Under the pieces are notes generated by a model. That model saw only the letters and a program-made list of their open reading frames with translations, ran no database searches and had not been told where the DNA came from. From Collimonas silvisoli (GTDB lineage: Bacteria > Pseudomonadota > Gammaproteobacteria > Burkholderiales > Burkholderiaceae_D), in assembly GCF_018305005.1 (NCBI RefSeq), contig NZ_JAGQEG010000034.1, positions 1 through 54,612 on the forward strand: DNA of 54,612 bases, in the 5' to 3' direction. Position numbers and translations under genes: made by a program. This document shows, in pieces, positions 36,973 through 46,951 of this stretch. Position 1 is the first letter of the stretch, and every line of letters starts with the position of its first letter.

Positions 36973-37092
36973 AAGCCCTCGGCGATACCTCAGCATCACC
37001 TCGCCCGCCCACAAAGCATCCACCTTTCCAGCCAGCCGCCAGTTCCGCGTCGCCAGCCAATAAGCAGTTTTTATTGACCTTGGAGTACGCTT

Positions 37093-39369
37093 TTGTACAA
37101 TTTATATTCGATCCGCTTTTCGCTACCGGGATTGCCCACGGCCGCGAACCTTGCCATTTCCGCCACCTTCGCCACTTTCGCCGTGGCCTCGATGCCGGTC
37201 TTGGCGCAGGTCAGCGGCAACCAGACGCAACTGGCAAGCAGCAACTACGCCACCAACCGCACATTCGATGAAATATCGGTGACAGCCACCCGCAGCGAGA
37301 CCGCAGTGGCGCAGACGCCAAGCAGCATTTCGGTCATCAATGCCGAGACTATCGAAGAGCAGCAGCCGCGAGACGTCAAGGACTTGCTGCGCTACGAGCC
37401 GGGCGTGACCGTGCGGCGCGGACCTTACCGGCCATCGTCGGCCGCCGCTGCCGGCGGCCGCGGCGGCAACGAGGGCATTAATATCCGTGGGTTGGAAGGC
37501 AACCGGATCTTGTTGATGGAAGACGGCATCCGCCTGCCCAGCGCGTTTTCGTTCGGGCCGCTGGAAGCGGGCCGCGGCGACTATGTGCAGATGGATATGT
37601 ACAAGCGGGTGGAAATCCTGCGCGGGCCGGCGTCGGCCATGTATGGCAGCGACGGCTTGACCGGCGCGGTCAATTTCATCACCAAGGATCCCTCCGATTT
37701 CCTGAAGATTTTCAACAAACCGACTTATTTCTCGATCAAGCCCACTTACGATTCGACCGATGGCAGCACCTCGACCACCGCCGTCGCCGCCTTTGGCGGT
37801 GAGCGTTTCGAAGGCTTGCTGATTGCTAACAAGCGCGATGGCCATGAGGTCGACACCAAGGGCACACGCAATATCCTCGGCCCCAACCGCGATACCGCCA
37901 ATCCGCAAAACGTGCATGGCAATGCGCTGCTCGGCAAGCTGGTGTTCAAGGCCAGCGCACAAGACACTTTCACCGCCGCGATCAACCATCAGGAACAAAA
38001 AACCGACTCCAACGTGCTGTCAGCCGTCACCGCCAGCACCCTCGCCCTGCGCGCCAACGACAAACTGGAGCGCAATCGCTACAGCCTGGCCTACGACTTC
38101 AAGGATGGCGGCAATCCTTATTTCCAGAACGCCCACGCGCAGATCTACTACCAGGACGCCAAGAATCACCAGTTCTCCTTTGAGGATCGATTCCCGGCGG
38201 TTGATCGCACCCGCGACAACACTTACCAGGAGCGCACTTACGGCGGCTCGGCGCAGGCGGAAAGCGGCTTCGCCAGCGGCAGCCTGCAGCACAAGCTGGT
38301 GTACGGCTTCGACCTCAGCACAGCGCGCATCAGCGGACTGCGCGACGGCACCGTTCCCGGCGTCGGCGAATCGCCGTTCCCTAACAAGGCTTTCCCGAAT
38401 ACCGATTACTCATTGTTCGGCGCTTTCATCCAGGATGAAATCCGCCTGTCGCAAAACGGTGCGCTCAGCGTCACGCCCGGCTTGCGCTTCGACGGTTATC
38501 GCTTGACGCCGGACCAGAATGATCCGTCTTTTACCGGCAAGGCCACCAAATCCAGCGGCAACGCGGTATCGCCACGGCTGGCCCTGATGTACGAAATCAA
38601 CCCGGCGCTGCTGCCCTACGTCCAGTACGCACGCGGCTTCCGCACGCCGACGCCGGACCAGGTCAACAATAGTTTCGGCAATCCGATCTACGGCTACGCG
38701 ACCATCGGCAATCCAGATCTGAAACCGGAAACCAGCAACACCTTTGAACTCGGTTTGCGCGGCAAACTGGGCGGCAGCAACGACACCTTGCGCTATAGCA
38801 TGGCGGTGTTCACCGGCCGCTACAGCAACTTCATTTCGCAAGAAATAGTCAGCGGCAGCGGCCGGCCGTTTGTCGATCCGTCCATTTATCAATACGTCAA
38901 TCGCGCCCGCGCCCGCATCAGCGGCGCCGAGGCCAGAATCGACTGGCAACTGGCCAATGGCCTTGGTTTCAAGGCCGGCATGGCGTATACCAAGGGCCAT
39001 ACCGAAGGCGCCGACGGCAGCAGCAAGCCGCTAGATACCGTCAATCCCTTCATGGCGGTATTCGGCTTGCGCTACGAACCCAGCGAACGCTGGTACGGAC
39101 AAACCGATTTCATCTACCAAAGCGCCAAACGCCGCAGCGACATGAGCAAGCAGACCGACTTCGCACCGCCGGCCGCCTTCGTCATGGATCTGCGCGGCGG
39201 CTACAACATCAGCAAGAACGTCGCGCTGTTTGCCGGCATCCGCAACCTGTTCAATCGCCAGTACTGGAACTGGTCGGACGTGCGCGGCCTGGCTGACAGC
39301 TCGACCGTCAAAGATGCTTATACCGCCCCCGGCCGCAGCTTTAATGTCGGCTTGAAGTTTCAATATTAA
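37093..39369 (+). CDS. hmuR: TonB-dependent heme/hemoglobin receptor
   Basis: Outer-membrane receptor that imports heme with energy from TonB. The 758-residue precursor has a signal peptide (about 1-38, ending VLAQ), a TonB-box-like FDEISVTATR segment, a plug domain (LLRYEPGVTVRRG to NFITKD) and a 22-strand barrel ending in FNVGLKFQY with the terminal aromatic. The heme-receptor FRxP...NPDL pair appears as GFRTPTPDQ and GNPDLKPET. The start is TTG with GGAG seven bases upstream. First gene of the hmu operon. Confidence 0.9.
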   Translation: MYNLYSIRFSLPGLPTAANLAISATFATFAVASMPVLAQVSGNQTQLASSNYATNRTFDEISVTATRSETAVAQTPSSISVINAETIEEQQPRDVKDLLRYEPGVTVRRGPYRPSSAAAAGGRGGNEGINIRGLEGNRILLMEDGIRLPSAFSFGPLEAGRGDYVQMDMYKRVEILRGPASAMYGSDGLTGAVNFITKDPSDFLKIFNKPTYFSIKPTYDSTDGSTSTTAVAAFGGERFEGLLIANKRDGHEVDTKGTRNILGPNRDTANPQNVHGNALLGKLVFKASAQDTFTAAINHQEQKTDSNVLSAVTASTLALRANDKLERNRYSLAYDFKDGGNPYFQNAHAQIYYQDAKNHQFSFEDRFPAVDRTRDNTYQERTYGGSAQAESGFASGSLQHKLVYGFDLSTARISGLRDGTVPGVGESPFPNKAFPNTDYSLFGAFIQDEIRLSQNGALSVTPGLRFDGYRLTPDQNDPSFTGKATKSSGNAVSPRLALMYEINPALLPYVQYARGFRTPTPDQVNNSFGNPIYGYATIGNPDLKPETSNTFELGLRGKLGGSNDTLRYSMAVFTGRYSNFISQEIVSGSGRPFVDPSIYQYVNRARARISGAEARIDWQLANGLGFKAGMAYTKGHTEGADGSSKPLDTVNPFMAVFGLRYEPSERWYGQTDFIYQSAKRRSDMSKQTDFAPPAAFVMDLRGGYNISKNVALFAGIRNLFNRQYWNWSDVRGLADSSTVKDAYTAPGRSFNVGLKFQY

Positions 39370-39420
39370 TTTCAGTATTAATCCCAGCACCACTCTCATT
39401 TCCCGCACCAGGAGAAAACA

Positions 39421-40515
39421 ATGTCTATCACCAGCCATGACAAACAACGCAGCCAGCAACAACTGCGCGCGGACTTTTTAAATGCCAAACGCGAGCAGAA
39501 GCTGCGCAATCGCGATGCCGCCGCCGCGGTCGGCGTCCCTGAGGGCGAGGCTCTCGCTGCCTGCGTAGGCGCCGAGGCAATCAGGTTATTACCGCGCTTT
39601 GTCGAACTGTTTGAAGAGGTGCCGCTGCTCGGCCCGGTCATGGCGCTGACCCGCAACGACAGCGCGGTGCATGAAAAAGACGGCGTCTATCAAAAAATGA
39701 GCCATAACGATCAGGTCGGGCTGGCGCTGGGCGAAGCCATCGATTTGCGGATTTTCTACAAACAATGGCGCTTCGCTTGCGCGGTGATTGAAGAAGTTGT
39801 GCGCGGCCCTGAAAAGACGCTGCAAAAAAGCCTGCAGTTCTACGACTTGCACGGCGCGGCCGTACACAAGGTGTTCTTGCGCGAGCACAGCAATCACGAT
39901 GCCTTCGATGCGCTGGTTGCGCGCTGGCGCGATCCGGATCAGCAGCCCGGCTTGACAGTGGAGCCGATGCCGCCGGCAGCCATCGACACGCCTGATTCCG
40001 AGATCGACGGCGACGGCTTCCGCGCTGCCTGGAAAGGCATGAGCGATACCCATCAGTTCTTCGGCCTGCTGCGCGATTTCGGTGTGAGCCGGACCCAGGC
40101 GCTGCGGCTGGCGCCGCCGCAATTCGTGCGCCAGGTCGACAACAGCGCTACTCGCACCATCCTGGAACAGGCGGCCGCCAGCGCCTTGCCTATCATGGTT
40201 TTCGTCGGCAACCGCGGCATGATCCAGATTCATTCCGGTGCGGTGAGCAACATCAAGGTGATGGGTCCTTGGCTGAACATATTGGACCCAGGCTTCAACC
40301 TGCATTTGCGGGAAGACCTGATTGCTTCCAGCTGGGTGGTAAGCAAACCGACCAGCGACGGCGCAATCACTTCGCTCGAACTGTTCGACCATGAAGGCAA
40401 CACCATCGCGATGCTGTTCGGTGTTCGCAAACCGGGCCAGCCCGAGCTGGCCGCATGGCGCGCAGCGGTCCTGGACTTGCCGCTGGCAGCCAGTCTGGCG
40501 GAGGCGCAAGCGTGA
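39421..40515 (+). CDS. hmuS: Heme-handling/degrading protein HmuS (HemS family)
   Basis: Cytoplasmic protein that accepts heme from the importer and, in some homologues, breaks it down. The 364-residue protein has two repeated HemS-type domains, with FYDLHGAAVHKVFL in the first and FFGLLRDFGVSRTQALRL and MIQIHSGAVSNIKVMGPWLNI-like sequence (motif near residue 275) in the second. AGGAG is placed before the ATG. Overlaps hmuT by four bases. Confidence 0.93.
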   Translation: MSITSHDKQRSQQQLRADFLNAKREQKLRNRDAAAAVGVPEGEALAACVGAEAIRLLPRFVELFEEVPLLGPVMALTRNDSAVHEKDGVYQKMSHNDQVGLALGEAIDLRIFYKQWRFACAVIEEVVRGPEKTLQKSLQFYDLHGAAVHKVFLREHSNHDAFDALVARWRDPDQQPGLTVEPMPPAAIDTPDSEIDGDGFRAAWKGMSDTHQFFGLLRDFGVSRTQALRLAPPQFVRQVDNSATRTILEQAAASALPIMVFVGNRGMIQIHSGAVSNIKVMGPWLNILDPGFNLHLREDLIASSWVVSKPTSDGAITSLELFDHEGNTIAMLFGVRKPGQPELAAWRAAVLDLPLAASLAEAQA

Positions 40516-41414
40516 AACCGCACATCGATAGACAACGGCGCTTGCTGTTGAGCGGCGGCGCAGCCGGCCTGCTGTTGAGCGCCCTGCCCGCTCTGGACGC
40601 ATCGGCAACGCAGCCACGCCGCGTGGTGGTGGCCGGCGGCGCAATCACCGAGGTGGTGTATGCGCTGGACGCCGACGCAGTCCTGATCGGCGCCGACACC
40701 ACCAGCACCTATCCGGCCGCAGCGCTGGCCTTGCCCAAGATGGGCTACCAGCGCTCATTATCGGCAGAGGGCGTGCTATCGCTGCATCCGGATTTGCTGC
40801 TAGCCTCAGCTGAAGCCGGTCCGCCAACTGCGTTGCAACAAATCGCGGCGGCTGGCGTCGCCGTCATTACACTGGGTGAGCAGCATGATGTGCAATCGGT
40901 ACGCGACAAGATTCGCGGAACCGCCGCGGCGCTCGGAGTTCCGCAACGCGGCGCCGGCTTGCTGCAACGCTTCGATAGTGAATGGCAGGCTGCTCTAAAC
41001 ACGGTGCAGAACAGGCGTCAGCAACCGACAAGCAAGCCCGCGCCGCGCGTGCTGTTCATCCTCAGCAATAGCGGCACGCAGGCGATGGTGGCCGGACGCG
41101 AGACCGCTGCTGACGCCATGATCCGCTATGCCGGCGCAACCAACGCATTAGGAGGCAAGGACGGCTTCAAAGGCTATAAGCCTCTTACTGCAGAAAGCGC
41201 CATCGCGGCGGCGCCCGATGTGTTGATGATCACCAGCGAAGGACTAGCTGCCATGGGCGGCATGGATCAATTGCTCAAGTTACCAGGTCTTGCACTTACA
41301 CCCGCAGTGCGCAACCGGCGCGTGATAGCCGATATGGACAGCTTGTTGCTGCTCGGCTTCGGGCCACGCCTGCCGCTGGCCTTACGCCGTCTCTCAGATC
41401 ATCTGGTGAACTGA
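40512..41414 (+). CDS. hmuT: Periplasmic heme-binding protein HmuT
   Basis: Substrate-binding protein of the heme ABC importer. The 300-residue precursor starts at a GTG that shares bases with the hmuS stop (GTGA), with GGAGG seven bases upstream. Its N-terminus QRRLLLSGGAAGLLLSALPA resembles a twin-arginine export signal (RR then hydrophobic core, cleavage near ASA). The mature part has VVVAGGAITEVVYAL and the DVLMITSEGL motif typical of cluster-type III binding proteins. Confidence 0.9.
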   Translation: MKPHIDRQRRLLLSGGAAGLLLSALPALDASATQPRRVVVAGGAITEVVYALDADAVLIGADTTSTYPAAALALPKMGYQRSLSAEGVLSLHPDLLLASAEAGPPTALQQIAAAGVAVITLGEQHDVQSVRDKIRGTAAALGVPQRGAGLLQRFDSEWQAALNTVQNRRQQPTSKPAPRVLFILSNSGTQAMVAGRETAADAMIRYAGATNALGGKDGFKGYKPLTAESAIAAAPDVLMITSEGLAAMGGMDQLLKLPGLALTPAVRNRRVIADMDSLLLLGFGPRLPLALRRLSDHLVN

Positions 41415-41418
41415 TCGT

Positions 41419-42528
41419 ATGTCTTCTTCTTATTCCGCAGCTCCCCAGGCACAGCCGCATAGCATGACAGAGTCGCCGCTGGCGTTAGCGCGCCAGCATC
41501 GCCAGCGTGCAGTTCTGGTCGGGCTGGTATTGCTGTTGCTGGCGACCATACTGCTTTGCGCAGGACTAGGCGCGTACCGCATTGATCCGTGGCAGATCCC
41601 GCTGTTGCTATGGCCCGGCGCCGAGCTCTCAGCTGCGCAGACGCAGGCGCGCGCGGTGCTGATCGATATCCGCATGCCGCGCGTGTTGCTGGCAGTTCTG
41701 GTGGGCTGCGGTTTCGGCGCCGCCGGCAGCGCCCTGCAAGCTTTGTTTCGCAATCCCCTGGCTGATCCAGGCCTGATCGGCGTCTCCAGCGGCGCTGCCC
41801 TCGGCGCCGCGACCACCATCGTGCTCGGCACCGCATTGTGGCCGGCGGCGCTGCAGCTGGCAGGCATCTATGCGCCAATGCTGGCGGCCTTTGGCGGCGC
41901 ACTTGCGGTCGCTATGCTGGTGTACCGCATAGGTGCGGCGCGCGGCCGGCTGGCGCTGCCGATACTGCTGCTGGCAGGGATCGCTTTCAACGCCATGTCG
42001 ATGGCAGGCATCGGCTTACTCAGCTATGTCGCCGGCGACGCCCAACTGCGTACCCTGACTTTCTGGAATCTCGGCAGCCTGGCCAGCGCCCACTGGTCTT
42101 TGCTAGCGGTAGCGGCGCCGGTAGTCCTGCTGTGCGCGGCAGCGCTGGCGCGTAACTCAGCCGCCCTCAATGCAATGTTGCTGGGCGAAGCGGAAGCGCA
42201 GCACCTTGGCGTCCCAGTCCAACGCATCAAACGCCAAGTGCTGATCGCCAGCTCCCTGTGCGTAGGCGGCCTAGTGGCTTGCACCGGCACCATCGGTTTC
42301 ATCGGGCTGGTGGCGCCGCATTGCATCCGCCTGGCCTGCGGTCCCGACCAACGTCTGGTGCTGCCCGGCGCCATGCTGTTCGGCGCGGTGCTGACACTGG
42401 CGGCGGATCTGGTTGCTCGCACCGTGACGGCGCCGGCCGAGATGCCACTGGGAATTCTAACCGCGCTGCTAGGCGGCCCGTTCTTCATCGTGCTGTTATG
42501 GCGGCGACGCGGCCAGCTGGGCTTATAA
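41419..42528 (+). CDS. hmuU: Heme ABC transporter permease HmuU
   Basis: FecCD-family inner-membrane permease. The 369-residue protein has about ten hydrophobic helices, the RMPRVLLAVLVGCGFGAAGS motif and the ATPase-coupling loop LGEAEAQHLGVPVQ. It starts four nt after hmuT; an ATG 15 codons on is an alternative start. Confidence 0.94.
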   Translation: MSSSYSAAPQAQPHSMTESPLALARQHRQRAVLVGLVLLLLATILLCAGLGAYRIDPWQIPLLLWPGAELSAAQTQARAVLIDIRMPRVLLAVLVGCGFGAAGSALQALFRNPLADPGLIGVSSGAALGAATTIVLGTALWPAALQLAGIYAPMLAAFGGALAVAMLVYRIGAARGRLALPILLLAGIAFNAMSMAGIGLLSYVAGDAQLRTLTFWNLGSLASAHWSLLAVAAPVVLLCAAALARNSAALNAMLLGEAEAQHLGVPVQRIKRQVLIASSLCVGGLVACTGTIGFIGLVAPHCIRLACGPDQRLVLPGAMLFGAVLTLAADLVARTVTAPAEMPLGILTALLGGPFFIVLLWRRRGQLGL

Positions 42529-42558
42529 CAGTATGTTTAAACCATCTGGAAAGCAACT

Positions 42559-43380
42559 ATGTTAACGGCAACCGATCTTTCCTTGCGACGCGGCAGCAAA
42601 ACCATCTTGCGCAACTTGAATTTGCGGATTCAGCCCGGCCAGATTGTCGCCTTGCTGGGCCGTAACGGCGCCGGCAAAAGCAGCTTGCTAAAAACTATGT
42701 CCGGTGAATTCCATGGCAAGCTGCAAAACAGCGGAGCGCAACTGGGCGGCGACATTGCCATCAATGACACGCCCCTGGTCCGCCTGACACCGCAGCAACT
42801 GGCGCGCATGCGTGCGGTGCTGCCGCAAAGCGTGCAGTTTTCCTTTCCATTCACGGCCATGGAAATCGCCTTGCTGGGCCGTTACCCGCACAGCGGCGGC
42901 CGCACTCTTAACGATCGCCTGATCGCGATGGAAGCGCTGGCTCTGGCCGGCGCCGTTGCGTTGGCAGAGCGCGATGTCACCACGCTCTCCGGCGGCGAAC
43001 TGGCAAGGGTGCAATTCGCCCGGGTGCTGGCGCAATTGCGGCCGCAACATGTCAACGGCGGGTCGCTGCCTGGCGCACGTTATCTGCTGCTCGATGAACC
43101 AACCGCAGCCCTGGATCTGGCGCATCAGCATCATCTGCTCGGCACCCTGCGGCGGTTGACCAAAGAATGGAATATCGGCGTACTGGCGATCATGCACGAT
43201 CCCAACCTGGCGGCGCGTTATGCCGATCAACTGGCCTGGCTGGCGGACGGTACGTTGCTGGTGCAGGACACACCCACGTTGAGCATGACGCCGCATGTGG
43301 TCAGGACTTGCCTTGGGATCGACGTCGAGGTGATCCTGCAGGCCGGCAAACCGCCGTTCGCGATGCCTTGCATGGCTTGA
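42559..43380 (+). CDS. hmuV: Heme ABC transporter ATPase HmuV
   Basis: ATP-hydrolysing subunit of the importer. The 273-residue protein has Walker A GRNGAGKSSLL, signature LSGGELARVQFA, Walker B RYLLLDEPTAALD and the switch histidine in IMHDPNLA. It lies 30 nt after hmuU and ends the recognisable heme operon. The following 142 nt hold no clear terminator. Confidence 0.96.
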   Translation: MLTATDLSLRRGSKTILRNLNLRIQPGQIVALLGRNGAGKSSLLKTMSGEFHGKLQNSGAQLGGDIAINDTPLVRLTPQQLARMRAVLPQSVQFSFPFTAMEIALLGRYPHSGGRTLNDRLIAMEALALAGAVALAERDVTTLSGGELARVQFARVLAQLRPQHVNGGSLPGARYLLLDEPTAALDLAHQHHLLGTLRRLTKEWNIGVLAIMHDPNLAARYADQLAWLADGTLLVQDTPTLSMTPHVVRTCLGIDVEVILQAGKPPFAMPCMA

Positions 43381-43522
43381 CGACAAGCTCTGGACTCCCC
43401 GCTCTTGCTTATTTTTCATATTTTCCGACGCATATGTGCTCGTAAATGTCGTTCCATGCAGCCCCCCGCCAGCCCGATTGCAACAGAATCAAGGGAGGAT
43501 ATTCTTCACCGGGGAGAACAAT

Positions 43523-44923
43523 ATGGACGGAACGGCAAGGCCACTCGATACAACATTTGATGCAACCCGCGGTTCACAAGCGGCAGCGCGGCTTGAACGT
43601 TTGCCGGTAAGCGGCTATCACAGGATGATTTTTTTCATCATCGCGCTGGCATTTTTCTTTGATTCGATAGACCTGGGCATGATGACCTTTGTGCTGGGGT
43701 CGATCAAAACCGAATTCGGCCTGTCTACCCAGGCCGCGGGCGCACTGGCGAGCATGAGTTTTGTCGGCATGGTGCTGGGAGCGGCGATGTCGGGCATGCT
43801 GGCCGACCGCTTCGGCCGCAAATCGGTATTCCAGGTCAGCATGATTATCTGGGGCATATCCAGCTACTTGTGCTCGACGGCGCCGGATGTCACCACGCTC
43901 GGCTTGTATCGCTTCCTGCTAGGGGTGGGCATGGGGATGGAGTTCCCGGTGGCGCAAACCCTGATGTCGGAATTCATTCCGGCCAAAGCGCGCGGCAGAT
44001 ATGTGGCGCTGATGGATGGTTTCTGGCCGCTGGGCTTTATCTGCGCCGGGCTGGTTTCTTACTTTGTGCTGTCCTCTTACAACTGGCGCACGGTGTTTGC
44101 GGTACTGGCGGTACCGGCTTTGTTCTTGCTGGTAGTGCGCCGCTACATTCCGGAATCGCCGCGCTGGCTGGAACATGCCGGACGCCAGCAGGAAGCGGAA
44201 GCGGTATTGCACAAATTCGAAAGCAAGGTGATGCGCAGCCTTAAGCTGGACACCCTGCCCGAGCCGCTGTGGTCCTTGTCTCTGGCTCCGCTCGCGGCGC
44301 GCAGCAACTCCTTCATGGCCCTGTGGTCGCCGCTGCATCGCAGCCGGACCGTCATGATCTGGGGCTTGTGGTTCTTTGCACTGCTGGGATTCTACGGCTT
44401 GACCACCTGGCTAGGCACCCTATTGCAGCAAGCCGGTTTTGCGGTAACCAAATCGGTGCTGTACACCGTTCTGATTTCCCTGGGCGGCATCCCTGGTTTT
44501 TTGACTGCTGCCTGGCTGGTCGAAAAATGGGGACGCAAGCCAACTTGCATAGCAGCGCTCCTGGGCGGCGCGCTGATGGCTTACCTGTATGGAAAAAGCG
44601 CGATGAGCGGCCATGAAAATGCCTTGATCGCGAGCGGCCTGTGCATGCAGTTCTTCCTGTTTGGCATGTGGGCCGTGCTCTACACCTACACGCCGGAACT
44701 GTATGCCACCGGCGTGCGTGCCACCGGTTCCGGCTTCGCTTCCGCTATCGGCCGCGTCGGCTCCTTGCTGGGGCCTTATATTGTCGGCGTGGTATTGCCG
44801 AGCTGGGGCCAGGGCGGAGTGTTTACGGTCGGCGCCTTATGTTTCGTGATGGCCGCTGCGCTGGTGTTTTTCCTGGGGATTGAAACGCGCGGCATGGCCT
44901 TGGAGGAATTGTCCGCGGACTAG
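43523..44923 (+). CDS. MFS transporter (sugar/aromatic-acid/nicotinate symporter type)
   Basis: A 466-residue major facilitator with 12 predicted helices. Signatures are MLADRFGRKSVF (loop 2-3), RFLLGVGMGMEFPVAQTLMSEF, RGRYVALMDGFWPLG and PESPRWL. This pattern suits metabolite:proton symporters such as NiaP-like nicotinate or aromatic-acid carriers; the substrate cannot be read from sequence. GGGGAG seven bases before the ATG. It may be read from the heme operon, or have its own promoter. Confidence 0.85.
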   Translation: MDGTARPLDTTFDATRGSQAAARLERLPVSGYHRMIFFIIALAFFFDSIDLGMMTFVLGSIKTEFGLSTQAAGALASMSFVGMVLGAAMSGMLADRFGRKSVFQVSMIIWGISSYLCSTAPDVTTLGLYRFLLGVGMGMEFPVAQTLMSEFIPAKARGRYVALMDGFWPLGFICAGLVSYFVLSSYNWRTVFAVLAVPALFLLVVRRYIPESPRWLEHAGRQQEAEAVLHKFESKVMRSLKLDTLPEPLWSLSLAPLAARSNSFMALWSPLHRSRTVMIWGLWFFALLGFYGLTTWLGTLLQQAGFAVTKSVLYTVLISLGGIPGFLTAAWLVEKWGRKPTCIAALLGGALMAYLYGKSAMSGHENALIASGLCMQFFLFGMWAVLYTYTPELYATGVRATGSGFASAIGRVGSLLGPYIVGVVLPSWGQGGVFTVGALCFVMAAALVFFLGIETRGMALEELSAD

Positions 44924-44928
44924 GGTAT

Positions 44929-44943
44929 AGCGCGGTCCGCGCT
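44929..44943. terminator. Short palindrome between convergent genes
   Basis: AGCGCG-GTC-CGCGCT lies between the MFS stop and the rmuC stop and could act as a bidirectional stop signal, but it lacks T-runs. Confidence 0.3.
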
Positions 44944-46415
44944 CAAGCTTCGTCGTCGGGCGCCAGCTCCGGCTCGGGCTCTTTGCCAAGCAGGCGCTGC
45001 GCAGCCTCGCTCGGCAAGGCCTCTACCGATTTCAACTTGCGCGCCATCTGGCGGCTGCGCACTTCGGCCTGATCGATATTCTTGGCGGCCCGTTCCAAGG
45101 TCAATTTGGTGGCCGCCAGCACATCGCCGAATTTGCCGAATTCGGTTTTCACCGCACCCAGCACTTGCCACACTTCCGAAGAGCGCTTCTCCAGCGCCAG
45201 CGTGCGGAACCCCATTTGCAGGCTGTTCAGCAAGGCCGACAATGTGGATGGCCCGGCGATGCTGATCCGGTGCACCCGTTGCAATTCATCAGCCAGGCCA
45301 GGACGGCGCATGACTTCGGCATACAAACCTTCGGTCGGCAAGAACAGGATGGCGAAATCGGTGGTCAGCGGCGGCGACAGATATTTCTCGGCAATCGTCT
45401 TGGCTTCGCCGCGCACCGCACGCTCCAGTTCACGCGAAGCCAGCGCCACGCCTTCGGCGTCGGCGCGGTCGGCGGCTTCGGCCAGGCGTTCGTATTGCTC
45501 CTTCGGGAACTTGGCGTCGATCGGCATCCATACCGGCGTATTGCCGTCATCGTTACCGGGCAGCTTGATGGCGAACTCGACCCGCTCGCCGCTGCCAGGA
45601 ACGGTTTCCACATTCTTGGCGTATTGCTCCGGCGTCAGCACCTGCTCCAGCAACATTTCAAGCTGCACTTCGCCCCAGGTGCCGCGGGTCTTGACGTTGG
45701 TCAGCACCCGCTTCAGATCGCCGACGCCGATCGCCAGCTGCTGCATCTCGCCCAAGCCCTGATGGACTTTTTCCAGGCGGTCGGAAACGATCTTGAACGA
45801 TTCGCCCAGACGCTGTTCGAGTGTCGCGTGCAGTTTCTCATCCACCGTCTTGCGCATTTCTTCCAGACGCAAACCGTTGTCGTTTTGCAGATCCGTGATC
45901 TTGGCTTCCAGCGTGGCGCGCACCTCGGCCATCCGTTGCGCATTCGATTCGGTGAGTGCCGCCAGCGACTGGTTCAGGGTATCGCCGAAGCGTTTCAGCG
46001 ACTGCGCCTGTTCTTCGCGGTTGGTCTGCGCCTGCTGGTTCATCGCCAGCCGCATGCTGTCGAGTTGCTGGGCGTTGGTTTCGTTGAGCTTGACCAGTTG
46101 CTGGGCAAAAGTATCGATCTGGTTGTTTTGCAAAGTGGCGACACTGGTCATCTGCGCCGCCAGGGTTTGCTGCAGCTGGCCGAAATTGCTGCCCAGTTCC
46201 TGCCGCATGCCTTGTGCACTGGTTTGCACCTCGCTGCGCAATTCACGCTGCTGGCGCTCGCCGATATCCTGTTGATGGCGTTGCAGATCGTTTTGCAATT
46301 GCGTCAGCTGCTGCGCCGGATCTACGCCTCGCGAACTACGCATGATGGCAATAATCTGCAGCACGATGATGACGGCGGCAACGACGAGCAAGATGAGCAA
46401 TTCTGATGATGTCAT
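44943..46415 (-). CDS. rmuC: DNA recombination protein RmuC
   Basis: Predicted nuclease-fold protein that limits recombination at inverted repeats. The 490-residue protein has one N-terminal membrane helix (6-25), a long coiled coil (about 40-210, rich in Q and E), and the RmuC domain with VKTRGTWGEVQLEMLLEQVL, PIDAKFP and FLPTEGLYAEV. Last gene of the DUF4126-ybbP-globin-rmuC string, 39 nt behind the globin gene. Confidence 0.93.
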   Translation of the reverse strand: MTSSELLILLVVAAVIIVLQIIAIMRSSRGVDPAQQLTQLQNDLQRHQQDIGERQQRELRSEVQTSAQGMRQELGSNFGQLQQTLAAQMTSVATLQNNQIDTFAQQLVKLNETNAQQLDSMRLAMNQQAQTNREEQAQSLKRFGDTLNQSLAALTESNAQRMAEVRATLEAKITDLQNDNGLRLEEMRKTVDEKLHATLEQRLGESFKIVSDRLEKVHQGLGEMQQLAIGVGDLKRVLTNVKTRGTWGEVQLEMLLEQVLTPEQYAKNVETVPGSGERVEFAIKLPGNDDGNTPVWMPIDAKFPKEQYERLAEAADRADAEGVALASRELERAVRGEAKTIAEKYLSPPLTTDFAILFLPTEGLYAEVMRRPGLADELQRVHRISIAGPSTLSALLNSLQMGFRTLALEKRSSEVWQVLGAVKTEFGKFGDVLAATKLTLERAAKNIDQAEVRSRQMARKLKSVEALPSEAAQRLLGKEPEPELAPDDEA

Positions 46416-46454
46416 GTGTTCTTAAATAAATTGAAACTGCGGATTACTGCAAAA

Positions 46455-46892
46455 TCACGGCTGGACGTCGGCCTTGTTACGCATCCAGTCGGCAGTCTGG
46501 AAGAAAGAAGTCAGCAAATGCTCCTGCAGCCGTTCTTCCATGCCGACATCCTGCATCGCCAGCGCCATGCAGCGCAGCCACTGGTCGCGCTCCGGCGTTG
46601 CAATTGCATACGGCAGATGGCGGGCGCGCAAGCGCGGATGGCCGAAGCGTTCTATATACAAATCGGGGCCGCCGCTCCAGCCGGTTAAAAACCAGTAGAA
46701 CTTGTCGCGCGACCCTTCGAGCGTAGTCGGATGCAAGGCCCGGATCACGGCAAATTGCGGTTCCAGATCCATCAGATCGTAAAAGCGGTCGACCAGTTCG
46801 CGCAGCTTGCCGGCGCCGCCTATCATGTCGTAGAGGCTGGCCTGCGCCTGATCCGCTGGCGCGTTGGCGGGGGTGGTGTGTTCTGTAGTCAT
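46455..46892 (-). CDS. Group II truncated hemoglobin
   Basis: A 145-residue 2-over-2 globin: LYDMIGGAGKLRELVDRFYDLM at the start (given as its span 20-41), RDKFYWFLTGWSGG, and proximal histidine in LRARHLPYAI. The GWSGGP and tryptophan patterns fit group II (TrbO-like) proteins that handle oxygen, peroxide or NO. Its N-terminus has ~18 extra residues. Proximity to a heme-uptake operon may be fortuitous. Confidence 0.9.
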   Translation of the reverse strand: MTTEHTTPANAPADQAQASLYDMIGGAGKLRELVDRFYDLMDLEPQFAVIRALHPTTLEGSRDKFYWFLTGWSGGPDLYIERFGHPRLRARHLPYAIATPERDQWLRCMALAMQDVGMEERLQEHLLTSFFQTADWMRNKADVQP

Positions 46893-46951
46893 GGCGAAGA
46901 ATGATAGCGTAAGCCGGCATTATCCCCGAATTGGCGCAGGAGAGCGCGACA